From NCBI GenBank assembly GCA_943737045.1, contig CALSFV010000087.1, positions 62,001 through 126,000 on the forward strand: a stretch of DNA of 64,000 bases, read 5' to 3'. Under the pieces are notes generated by a model, which had not been told where the DNA came from, did no database searches, and worked only from the letters and a program-made list of their open reading frames with translations. Each line of letters starts with the position of its first letter. Within the stretch, counting starts at the first letter, position 1. A program made the position numbers and the translations under genes. The stretch comes from Parapristionchus giblindavisi (Eukaryota; Nematoda; Chromadorea; Rhabditida; Diplogasteridae). Shown one piece after another: positions 48,766 to 59,376 of this stretch.

Positions 48766-49067
48766 TTTCGGACATATTGATTAGTTCTTATTGTTAGTAG
48801 CAATGGATTTTTGCAGGTTCTGCAGTCTTGATATCACTGACGCTTGCGATAGAAACATATTTACTGTGTATAATATTTGGTCACAACATGTAGTAGAAAA
48901 CAGTGTATTATGGCGGAAACTAGGATAACAATCGAAGAAGTAAATAAGAAATGGAAATAGTTTATAGAAATCCACGTATTAGGGAGGCGTGGTGTTAGCA
49001 TACAGTAGTAATTGACTGTAGTATTGGTAGAGCACATTATTTTATAATCTATAGAGATCTATTATGT

Positions 49068-49287
49068 GGGTTAAAAATCTTGTAAAAGTAGATCCAAAGG
49101 TGAAAAGTTGTGTTAATTTTGTGATTGTAAAAGTAGTTGGAAAAGTAGCATATCTCCGTAATTGACAAACTTTTACAATAAAACCCATTACGCGAGAGTT
49201 GGATTACTACTTTTCCACCTACTTTTACAATCACAAAATTAACACTGCTTTTCACTTTTCCATCTACTTTTCCAAGATTTTAACACC
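49068..49287. repeat. Near-perfect 220 bp palindrome (MITE)
   Basis: The arms are about 80-90 bp, from GGTTAAAAATCTTG at the left to CAAGATTTTAACACC at the right, with multiple (G/T)(G/T)AAAAGTAG units and a shared TTAATTTTGTGATTGTAAAA core. The central unpaired part is about 50 bp. A transcript would fold into one long hairpin. Confidence 0.85.
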
Positions 49288-49926
49288 GCATTAGTGTGAA
49301 CCATCTATTATCTATATCTCTCTCATTCTATATGTCTATATTTCTATGTCTATTACTCTCGTCATGTTTAAATTTCTTTATTGATGACTTCACTTACATA
49401 ACGCCTTATCTGTATGCGAATTGTCATTACGGTTTAATTTGTTTAGCTTTTTTCGTATTAGGGCCTTCCATTCGTCCATTAGTCGTCGTTGTCTCACAAA
49501 GTTGACACGACGCGTATAGTCAAAGGTAAAGTCGTGTTATTCAAGGCACACGAAGTCCTACAGGAGAGCACTGCTAGGTCAGTGATTGCCAAGGCCAACT
49601 CAGTCCGGAGGACTTAATCTCTTCTTCTGATCTATTTTTCCTCGGTCGTGTCTATACCAATCACTCAGCCCCCTCCCCGACTAATTTTAATTCTACGCTT
49701 TGATTGTTGGGACGGAGGCGGAGGCGATCGGTCGAGACTATATATTCGTAATATGGCTGCCACTCATTCCTCATCGATGGTACTTCAGGAAAATAGTAAA
49801 GATCAGCCGCAATTATGATGTAAATGGTGTTGCGAAATATCGATAAGCTGGCATTGTGCAATCTAATACAATCGAGTGTTGGAAATCACTGTTAGAATTA
49901 TTACCTTAAAGACATTCTAATCTCAA

Positions 49927-49991
49927 ACTCCGCTCTGAAAATGATCTCTATCTTTCTTTGTCTTCGAGAGAGTACCGCCAGAGCGGAGAGT
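49927..49991. repeat. Mini hairpin repeat, about 65 bp
   Basis: Inverted ends ACTCCGCTCTG and CAGAGCGGAGAG. Same family as 32690-32752 and 54531-54597. The surrounding 49288-50146 has no gene recognised; the frames at 49296-49505 and 49661-49861 have no motif. Confidence 0.55.
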
Positions 49992-50146
49992 AAAATTAGA
50001 TCAAGTGAGAATTTTAACGATTAAAGGGAGAATTACCTTTGTCAATAACCCCGTTTGTACGACCAGTCTCTCACAGCGAAGTTGGGCATACGGTAGATTA
50101 TTAGAATATTAAGAAAATATGCTGAGAAAAATCGCAAGAAACGAAG

Positions 50147-50219
50147 GTCCAATCGAGGAATTGAACCACCGATAGGCGGACTATGAGGCGAGCACACTAC
50201 CGACTGAGCTATGGTTCGC
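50147..50219 (-). tRNA. tRNA-like sequence (Met-CAT-like), degenerate
   Basis: The minus strand starts GCGAACCATAGCTCAGTCGG, the eukaryotic elongator tRNA-Met D-arm pattern, with CTCATAG as the anticodon loop (CAT) and B box GGTTCAATTCC. Acceptor and T stems have mismatches, so it is probably a pseudo-tRNA or SINE head. Confidence 0.45.
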
Positions 50220-50708
50220 ACATATGACGGACAATGAAAGACAGATATGAATCCAAATTAGCGAACTACTGATTTGCATGATGGTGGAAGAGACGTGAAT
50301 CATCCCATATCCATACTCTTTTTGCATCAAACTATTTTCGTCTTTTTTCTTTGTTCCTTTTCCGGCTTTTCTATGGTAACCTATGTATGATTGATTTGTT
50401 TCATTACTGAATCATATCCTAATGATATATCTTATTGTCGTTGTCAATCATGCAGGCGGATTACTACAATGTTCTGACGAACACACCCGAATCCTCGTCT
50501 GTTAATCTTACTTTGGAAAGACATTGAAAGTACCTTTATAATCACAATTTTACGTAATAGAGATACAACAATACATGGAATCAATCAATATTATACAATA
50601 ATGAATTCGGAAAATGGATCAATATGCGGTTCTATCTACAACTTATTCGTCAGATACCATATCCTTCTTCTTCTATTCTATATGGTCTATTTCCCAGTAT
50701 CGATCTGC

Positions 50709-51835
50709 TTACAGAGCCTCATGTAATGCCGTTGGCATATCGTCTTCACGCCGAGACACAAGAACGCTCTAAAACGAAATTAAATATTAGTTTCAGGTGA
50801 AATCTCCTCTCAAAGAATATCGCCGTATGAAAGATAACCAGCATTAAATATAATTCAACGAGAGTTACTGAATTATACTACTAATAATAATTACCCACAG
50901 AATTAAGAAGTACAAGAATACGGGAGAAAATACGAAGAAACCCACTTTAAATAGTTTCCTTTAGGATTTATAAAATATAAGTTAATTCATTAGTCTGTAC
51001 TTGCAATACCTAAGTATACATTTTGCATTCATTTGTTTAGCTTTTGGTCATCATTAATTACCAACCTTTAGTCGTCTGTAGAGTTGTTTCCACTACAGTT
51101 GACCGTCTCCCGACGGCTTTTGCAAATTTGATCTATAATAAAGAAAATAATTATATATCTAAAGTCGTTGCATGGTAATAATCCGAACAACAGTAACTAT
51201 TGCCTAGCTATAAAATTATTAAAAAACTAAAAATTATTTATTTAATTGCATAGATGTTATTCAGACTAGTCATAGCTTGTTCAGCTCCTTGAAACAAGGA
51301 GGGAATCCTCTGTCATTCTCTCATTTGTCCATTCGTCATTTGCCAACATGTATCACAACACAAAATAATAAAATAAAATATTAAGTGAAACATTGTGGAT
51401 GTGTTAAAGACCTCACGGCGGTTCAATTAAGAGAAATCCCTACATTTAACTTTGGCTTGAATGCTCTTGCATTACGAAAAATCGGCAAAGTTGATTTGCA
51501 CTGGGCGGGATTCGAACCTACGAGGTGCGGATCGCTAAACAAAAGCTCTATCCACTAAGCCATCTCAGCATGACACGCGAATCGTAAAACTCGATGATAG
51601 GTCTAGTCAAAAGCGAGCGCCCAGATATACCGTAATCAACTTTCGCGCTGGAAGAACCTAGATGTTTTACTGCTTATCATCTCTCAGTTTGCGATACTTT
51701 CTTTCTCAGGCAAGAGCTTCTTAATTACTATCATTGAGCCGCCGTGGACCTCCGGTGACAACGAAGAAGGCAACGTGACCGGACAAAGAAATAAAATCAG
51801 GGTACCTTTACATCCGTGGAAGACGTAGTCTCCAT
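50709..51835 (-). CDS. Tiny four-exon gene, 68-residue single-pass membrane protein
   Basis: Not recognised as a known family. Four small exons join in phase to one short protein. Exon 1 is 51835-51806 (METTSSTDVK, then GTACCC donor). Exon 2 is 51132-51066 (TATAG acceptor, IKFAKAVGRRSTVVETTLQT). Exon 3 is 50944-50895 (VGFFVFSPVFLYFLILW, then GTAATT donor). Exon 4 is 50768-50709 (TTTTAG acceptor, SVLVSRREDDMPTALHEAL, TAA). Phases are 0, 1, 0. The result is a polar N-terminus of about 32 residues, one transmembrane helix of about 17-20 and an Arg/Glu/Asp-rich C-tail, suggesting a small tail-anchored or type II/III membrane protein. The weakest point is the exon 3 acceptor (TTTAAAG). Intron 1 (674 nt) contains a tRNA-like repeat. 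Confidence 0.5.
51498..51570 (-). tRNA. tRNA-like sequence, degenerate
   Basis: The minus strand has a D arm ATGGCTTAGTGGATAGAGCT that pairs (GCTT/GAGC) and a B box GGTTCGAATCCC, but the acceptor stem and T stem are imperfect. It lies in intron 1 of the small membrane-protein gene. Pseudo-tRNA or SINE head. Confidence 0.4.
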
Positions 51836-53017
51836 GACGCCTCAGTAGATCCAACTCCACTCCACATCAAACGGACAGGCAAAATACTGAATCACATATA
51901 AATATTACAAATGGGTTACGTATTTGTTCGAATACAACGAAACTTAATCCAAGTATTTCGAGTAAACCATAAAAAGCTAATAGGTAATAAACGTAGTTGA
52001 TGAAAAGCACCAACCTGTTCTGTCATCTCTCCATCAATTCTTCTTGGATCCAATAAACTTTCACTTCGTCTTTGCCGGGTGAAGGTGGTACTCTGATTAT
52101 GTAAACGTTAAACTTCATCAACAGACGAGATTAATAGCAGGATCGGATACGATTCATAATGAGCAACTTAATAACGTAGGCTACAACATGTTAATTATTA
52201 TTGTAACCATAACTGTTTACGCTCAATTCAATGGCAGGTATAGGAAACATGACGCTTCTTAGGATGACGACATCGTCCACTAGACACCGCTTCTTTTCCG
52301 CGAAATGAGTTGAACAAGAAATGAAATGACAATGAAAGTAGTTTTAACGCAATAATCAGTATGGAGGAGATGTGTCATCCTAAGAATCGCCGAAACAATA
52401 AACAAATATAGGTGATAAAACATTCACACATGTTTCTCTTTCGAAATCAACGCATTTTCTAACAATTTAAGTGTTTAAAAGCTAGTAAACGCTAACAACA
52501 TACATATTGAACATACCAGAGCTCAAATTGAAGTGAAAATAATAAAAGAAGAAGAGAAAACAAGTCGGGAGCACAACACTTCTCAGTGCGCGCCATGTTT
52601 CAATTTGACGTAAATGACTACAGTATGCGCAACTTCCATGTGAGAGTCCACCCCCATTAAAATTTCCCGAATTTACTATGGTACTACTTAACCGTAATTC
52701 TCCCTTTAAATAGATAATCAGACAGGCACTGTATAATATGGAAAAATAGAAGTGAGCTTTTCTCGCATCTTCGCGACTCGTAATTTCAGAACTAATTCAG
52801 TTTTCTGCAAATTTCAGATACCTTTCATTGCATCGGAAAAAATATAAAAATATAAAATAATAAACAAATTGTTGATTCGTGATCATTGCTAAATAGATGA
52901 TTTTGGGCGAAATCAGTCCGATGCTCAAAGATTCAGTGGATGTCTAAGCATAACATATCGCCTTTGCAATTGATAAATGATATGCAAGAAATTAGTAGGA
53001 CAAATATCAATCAATCC
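51836..53017. other. Intergenic, no gene recognised
   Basis: No coding exon is supported. An ATGACTACAGTA motif occurs at about 52614, and the same 12-mer is at about 22052 inside the transposon. Confidence 0.4.
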
Positions 53018-53078
53018 ATTTGCGCGGTGGTTAAAGCGTGGACTAGTGAGAATAACGTCGCGGGTTCGAAACCTAATT
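53018..53078 (+). tRNA. tRNA-like sequence, degenerate
   Basis: GCGCGGTGGTTAAAGCGTGG resembles an A box/D arm, and GCGGGTTCGAAACC is a good B box about 30 bases later. Short and poorly paired; probably a pseudo-tRNA or SINE head. Confidence 0.35.
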
Positions 53079-53532
53079 TTCAAAAAATCGCGCAAGCTAT
53101 CCGACACTTTTCTCTTTTAGAACCAAAACAATATCAGTAAACATATCAATGAAAAAACACAGCAATGGAATTAATTGTCATTCAATCAATGTAATTGCAA
53201 TCATCTGTATAACAAAGCTTTCAAAAGAAGAGATTTTATCATAAGAGGCGCAGGGACGAGAGCAGTGAGAGAGGGAAATACGCTTAAGTTTAACAATAAT
53301 ATCGAGTAGATCAAAGCAGAACGTTTGCTGCGGGACGAAAAGTAATCAATGCTAAACTAAAATAAGTGAAACAAGTGAGTTTACGGAGAATCCGTAATTT
53401 TACAATTTTATAAGTTTCAGCTCTTATGACACCGAGCATTGTGGTGCAGTATATAAGATGCTCGGCTAACTGGTATCAATGCTCAGCATCTACTTATTTC
53501 ATTTTTTATGTTTAGTGTTCAATGCTTGGTAT

Positions 53533-53577
53533 GCGATATGTTGTTTTGCTGATTGTTTCAGCAAAACAACATATCGC
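53533..53577. repeat. Perfect 20 bp hairpin
   Basis: GCGATATGTTGTTTTGCTGA, a five-base loop, then the exact complement. The right arm contains TTTCAG, so it overlaps a possible splice acceptor of a plus-strand frame. The stem is short for a microRNA precursor. Confidence 0.85.
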
Positions 53578-53870
53578 TTCAAAAGTTCAAAAGTTTTATT
53601 GCTACATTCTTCCCCAGAATGGATCATTATCAATCGACTGATCTACTATTATCTAAATTCACCATCATTGTCACCATCTTCGTCATGAGAATTGTCCCCG
53701 TTCCACGTCAGAATCCTCTCAAAGATATCTCCTCCATTCTCTCATCTTCTTTAGAAACTTTGGAACTTGAAAATCGTAGAAACACAGTACCGCGTACCAA
53801 GCGACGAACCTTGAACCTATGTGCAAAATTAAATACGACATATTATCTTCTCCAAGACAAGGCTAGATAG
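53558..53870 (+). CDS. Hypothetical exon, unrecognised
   Basis: A plus-strand frame of about 100 codons stays open to a TAG at 53870. It may be entered from the acceptor in ATTGTTTCAG (53553-53561), or it may start at an internal ATG (MDHYQSTDLLLSKF). The C-terminal half is basic, with dibasic sites (NRRNTVPRTKRRTLN). No domain is recognised, no upstream exon is identified, and it may be chance. Confidence 0.25.
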
Positions 53871-54345
53871 GTAGATACTGAAAACCGAGTTGATCTCAAA
53901 AGCCCTCTAATTTCGCGATTTTAAATATCGATTTTTCGATGCTCAAAAAATACATTTTTTAGCTGTGGTGAAAACTACCGTATACATCAAACTTATGAGG
54001 CATTTCGTGAGACTTCATTGGATTTGGATTTTTTGACTTTCTTTTTCGGTTCTCGAGGGTATTTTTTAGACCCTGGAAACACGCCATTTTCCGTTTTCCA
54101 CTATTTTTGTGTGCACATGCTGACTCGAATGGTATATGAAACGAATGGTCTTAACTCGTCATGTCATAACTCCACAATTGCTTCACCATTCCCTTGTTAT
54201 TCGAAGTAAAATTTGTGACACTGACATGATATCTGCTGTAGGGAAACACAAAATGAGATAATTCCTGTAACTTTCAGTGGTAGTTCAGTTCATAAAAAGA
54301 AACAATTGAATGTTGTGTCATAAAACAATAAGATCGATGACTAAT

Positions 54346-56309
54346 TTATTTTTCGACGGTGCGATTACCCTCCCAAGATTTATTGAGTATTTCAAAGTAT
54401 CTGTCGGTTTGCTCCTCCGGTAAAGCTTGTATATGTACAGCTATTGATGGATTGATATGTCTATAATAAAGTAAATATTCATTAGTTGGTATGATATCGC
54501 ATAAAGACATAACCCAACATAATTCGAAAAATTCCACTCTGGCAGCACTCTCTCACTACTTTTGTCGGCGAAAGATTGTGACCAGAGCGGAGAGTTCTAA
54601 TTAGTAAGAGGTATCGCATTAGTACTCACAGTATTTTCGAAAACATTCGATATGTTTGTTTCCTTAGTTGAGGGTGCTTATACATTAGCATTATCATCAA
54701 AACATCAGAAGTACTCAACACCGACTTAATAAGAGCATTGGATGGTATTAATAAACTCTCAATACGATACCAAAACAACACTCGTTTCGAAGTATCCAAG
54801 TATTTCTCGATATCGATCTTGTAAGACGAAAACAGGCACGGCAACCACATAAATAGACATCTAAAAAAGAGTTTTTAAATCAGGAAAAGGGTAGGATCTT
54901 TTTAACAATATTATTTTTACCTTGACTAAAAGGTTGAAAATATATAATTGTTTCATCGATTTTGCCATTTGATAACTTTCGGTGACCTGAGTAATTTTAA
55001 ATGTCAGTTATAAGTCGAAAAAAGATACTAAATTCCACAAGCTAAACCTGTTTCCTTCTTTCATACCAGCCTGGCAACTTATGAAAGTTACCTGATATTG
55101 CGCATTTACTGTAGCTTTACCCTGAACTTGTCTTAGTCGCTTTTTGCAATAGCCAACGGCAATAAAGTTTATCTAAAAAAGCATTACTTTTGTAAATGCT
55201 TAATTAATGTGCTCCTACCACGATGGTGAGAGTATCGAAAAGAATAGCGAATGTCGATCCCGTTTTGTAGTAATGCCCTAGACCATGAACACTTGAACTT
55301 TATAATATACAAACTTGATTTGTGTGAAAATAAGTATTAATTTTTTTTATTTAAGGATAAGGAAACATCTATTTACTGAAGAGTGAATTAGCACTTACAC
55401 AAGTGCATAAGCGACCCAATGACTATACTGACGACTATCTGAATGAATTATCATATCTAAATATTATGAAATACTTATTTATCTTTCTTGTTCCCGTGCA
55501 TTTATTTATTTATTTATTCCCATTCACATTAAGAGTAAACTAATTGTAAGTCGTAAAAATTATTTCTCCACACTATATATAGGCCAAATACAATCAATTT
55601 ATGGAAGGGGTTACAAAATTCCCAGGGATATAGAATACTCACCAAAACAAGCGAATGAGTGAGCATAATTTTATACGAAAATCGTTGTGTATGATATGAT
55701 TCCGGTCGTATTGACGAAATGAGCCTTTCAAGAGCAATACTTATTTCACATAGAGAAATAAACACAGCTGTTGATACGTGTGATGTATACAAGTATTGTC
55801 GTTGTGCTGAAGATATTTTTAAAGCTTGGAACATGCATGTCTAAATGATTATATTGTAACAAAAATGTAGTCATTTTGGTAGCACGAAGGCTTCTCAAAA
55901 TGTTGCTACGATGACATAACTGACCATGATAGCTATTTAGTTCTATTATATTTGAAAATAGCAATTCGAAACCTCACGCATTGTATTAACGACCAGGGGA
56001 AGATATCCAATCGGATCGTATAGATTTAGTACTCCAATGGAGGTATTTGTAACAAACATTATCAGAAATCCGGCACCCCACAGACAAAGCAGATATCTGA
56101 AATTAATAATCCATTTAAGGTTTCGTCGTCTCTTTTTGTTATCGATTAATTTCCTATTGGAATGACGAAACATAATTTTACCTGCAGTTAGAATGCAAGG
56201 GGGCCTTGAACACAACATAAACAAATATAACAATAAAGGTAATCGATGACGTATGCAAAACTATAATTGATATAGGAATGACGGGATGGGAGTTCAAATA
56301 TTCATACAT
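54346..56309 (-). CDS. Sra/Sre-superfamily chemoreceptor
   Basis: Eight exons. Exon 1 (ATG 56309, MYEYLNSHPVIPIS) carries helix 1 and ends APLHSNCR. Exon 2 (56100-about 55969) has YLLCLWGAGFLIMF and ends NTMRE. Exon 3 (about 55846-55644) has the family motif SIALERLISSIRPESY. Exon 4 is IVVSIVIGSLMH, and exon 5 (about 55300) is SSVHGLGHYYKTGS. Exon 6 has RLRQVQGKATVNAQYQ, exon 7 has VTESYQMAKSMKQLY, and a long exon (about 54866-54628) covers helices 6-7 and ends HPQLRKQTYRMFSKIL. The last exon gives a polar tail with TAA at 54346. Joining exon 7 to the next needs a GTTAAA donor a little downstream of the obvious one. Srab, Sra or Sre cannot be separated by eye. It is most similar to the gene at 59.4-62.1 kb. 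Confidence 0.75.
54531..54597. repeat. Mini hairpin repeat in the last intron of a receptor
   Basis: Ends CCACTCTGGCAGCACTCTC and CCAGAGCGGAGAG are inverted. Same family as 32690-32752 and 49927-49991. Confidence 0.6.
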
Positions 56310-58484
56310 TGATCGATAGAGCTGAAAATGAAATATCGTTGAAAAAGGAGGATATAGGGTTAGAAGGAGGGGGAAGGATTCAGAAAATATGGGCTCCCAC
56401 AACGAAAAGTATGCGAATGGACCCCCTAAGATACGATACAAATGTACATTTAAAACGCGGCTGTCGTATACAATATTCGACCTTCCTTCCGTCTTCTATA
56501 TATATATATATAGACGTGATAAAGTAAATTTGGGTGAATTAACATTATGCAAATGAACCTTCTTTCTGCTTACTGGCTATTTCTGTTATTGTTACAAACA
56601 TTATAAAACAATATGACTATTTTATTAATGGGGTAAATGATGTCTGAGAAGGTAGATTTATAGCATATGTAAGCATATGTCTGTGACTCAAATGGAGAAG
56701 CTAGTAAGCCGATAAGAGATAAGACGATTTCATCATCAAAAACAAGAACGGTTGAACAATGTAGACATAATGCCAATGAGAATGAAATATGTAAACAAAG
56801 AGAAGTGTGCTCAGTTTTCTTGACTTTTTTGGAAGTATAAAGACATAAAAACAGTAAGGTAAATAAGGAAATTTCTGTGTATTGTAATTTCTGTGCTTAC
56901 ACTTTTACACGACAGTTTTCGGATAGTTCATCTATCGTCAATCAGGTGCGACAGATCTTATTCGAAAGTATATCTATAAGATTTGAACACAATAGTTCGA
57001 TTGGACTCGTACAGTTCTTTCTTTGCCTTTTTCACGTATAATTGCATGACAAATACTCATGATAAATTAAATAATCAAATAATTTGATTAAACATATTAT
57101 TTGGTCTGACTTAACGATAAATTATCTTTCAAATTTTCATTAGAATGAAAATCAAATAATCTTTTTTTGTCTAAAGAATAATTTGGTGGCAAAAAAAATA
57201 ATTTTTTTTTCGCAACACAGTAATAGTGGATAAGGAAAATTACATTCAATGATATTCAGAAAGTTGAAATTTATTGAAATGAATTAATATTTTAAAACAA
57301 AGCACGACAGTTGGACACCAACGTTACATTACTGGAAACTCATATATACAATGAAATATCATTTGCTATGATATAATAATGATGCGACAGCTAATCAAGA
57401 TTAACACTTTCACGATGAAAAAGATATTTGATTGAAATGACAAAACGCATAAGAACGTTTGCGGGGTAATAATTCTCGTTTCTCATTTTTTGCCCTTTAG
57501 ATACGCGTTAATGAGATCTGTGTCAATTGATGCGAACGGAAAAAACCGAGCGGATAACACAAGAAAGATGAAAATATAGCTTGCGCTCTTGTTGTGCATT
57601 CATGTCTGGTCAAATAACACAGATTTCTAATGTATTCACTTATCCCCTTTCCATACAATGCTGTGTATAGCACTATTTGTTTACCAGCCACTTATATTCT
57701 CCCATTATTCAGCGTGATTCATTAACTTGTTTCCCGATTTCCACGTTTGTTCTGCAATGGACACGGTCTTTACAGGCCAAAGAATAATGAAAGTAACTAA
57801 ATGTATTAAACAATTGAGATTCCTAGAAGGACATAGTTTACTTCCTGTTACAAAGTGCCACGATTTACTTCTTGATGAGTACTATATGTATGTGGCATAA
57901 AGAATAGATGATTATTTTTTTACATGTTGTATTTACCGTTCTCTCCCTTGTTTTAGCAAATTTCTGTGAATTCAGCAAAAGCTGAATGCTGTTAAAGTAG
58001 TTATTAGTATAGGTGGTTGACGCGCTGGAAAGACAATTTGAACGCGCCTAATCATCTAAGATATGTAATTTGAGTCTGAGTCATCTTTTGCGTAATTTGT
58101 CCGAGTACATCATGAGTTCATGTACATATGTGTTATTATAACCAGATTTAAAGATATTATTCCATCAATTGTTTAAAGGGAATATTTCCCGCGAATAATT
58201 TCGTGAACTAACTGCTAAGTCAGAAAGATAGCAAAAGATTTTCTGTATACCATACATACGTTATTTTATGCTAATTTAGCTTATTGCTCGTTAGAATCAA
58301 GAATGAATCATGTTTGACCGTGAATATTACACATATAAGTTTCTATAGATACTCGCGAATATTTGAAAATTGGAAAGTTCTGCAATAGTTTTCCGCACTT
58401 TTACCACATTGATGAATGGTCAAACTTTTTTTGCATATTACTTATCCCTTACATGAGCGATATGTAATCGAGGTGTATAGACAT
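56310..58484. other. Intergenic, no gene recognised
   Basis: It contains a short TA dinucleotide run near 56498-56512 and AT-rich sequence. The minus-strand frames at 56570-56776 and 57497-57691 have no recognisable domain or splice partners. Confidence 0.4.
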
Positions 58485-58772
58485 TCTTTAAAGAAGGGGA
58501 CCCTTGAGTTGGCATGACTGACTCCCGCCACGTTAAGCATGTTGGCTATTGTTTATATTATATGATAATTGGCGTTTCTTTAATGTGAAAATGAAAGAGC
58601 AAGTATGCAAATCGGATGGGCACTCTCTACATGCCTTGAAAGTTGTACTTTCAATGCGCATAGCTTTAAACATCGGGAATCAATATCAGATATGTCGTTC
58701 GATTTGTGCGATGAATCTCTATCATTCTATCCGAACAGTCTTACGCAAAAACTCGAGGGTCTCCATCTTTAA
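58485..58772. mobile_element. MITE with TTTAAAGAAGGGGACCC ends (copy B)
   Basis: The left end CTTTAAAGAAGGGGACCC...GAG and the right end CTCGAGGGTCTCCATCTTTAAA are inverted relative to each other, less perfectly than in copy A at 35745-36099. About 290 bp, non-coding. Beyond it, 58773-59376 has no gene recognised. Confidence 0.65.
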
Positions 58773-59376
58773 AACTTCGCTCCCGTAATGTTCCTTGATA
58801 AATGGATATGTTCTCGGTGTACTCAAAATGTATTGTGTGAATAATATAATGCGGTATAATAATAACGCACAATACATAATATACACGAAGTATTCCTGCT
58901 ACAACAGTAGCTACGACCTTATAAATAAACGACCGCAAACATATATATTAGAAGAGCCTACAATGACAAATTCAATAAAAACATATTTTTTAAATAATAA
59001 AATATAAAATTATATAATTTTTTCGTAATTTCATGGTATTGACCGTATAAAAATCTCTTGTTTTCTTTGTGCGAGAAAAGTTCAACACATTTTCTTGTTC
59101 TAGCATTGTTCTGAAACATGTGACGTTCTCTTACAAATATCAAATCAGTGCGGCGAAGGTCAGACGGGTACAGTGAGTTAGTTGAGTGATAATTGGAAGG
59201 AATTCGATAAATTGTACGTGAAATATTCTGTTCCGAGTATATTCCTCTTTATACCCGTTCTCTTGGTCACAATAGATTGGTCATTTTTTAATGCAGGTCA
59301 TTTTAGGCAAGTACATTTTTTACGGACAATATATGCATATAGCAACAAGGCTAATCGAAAATATGGATGAAAGGAG

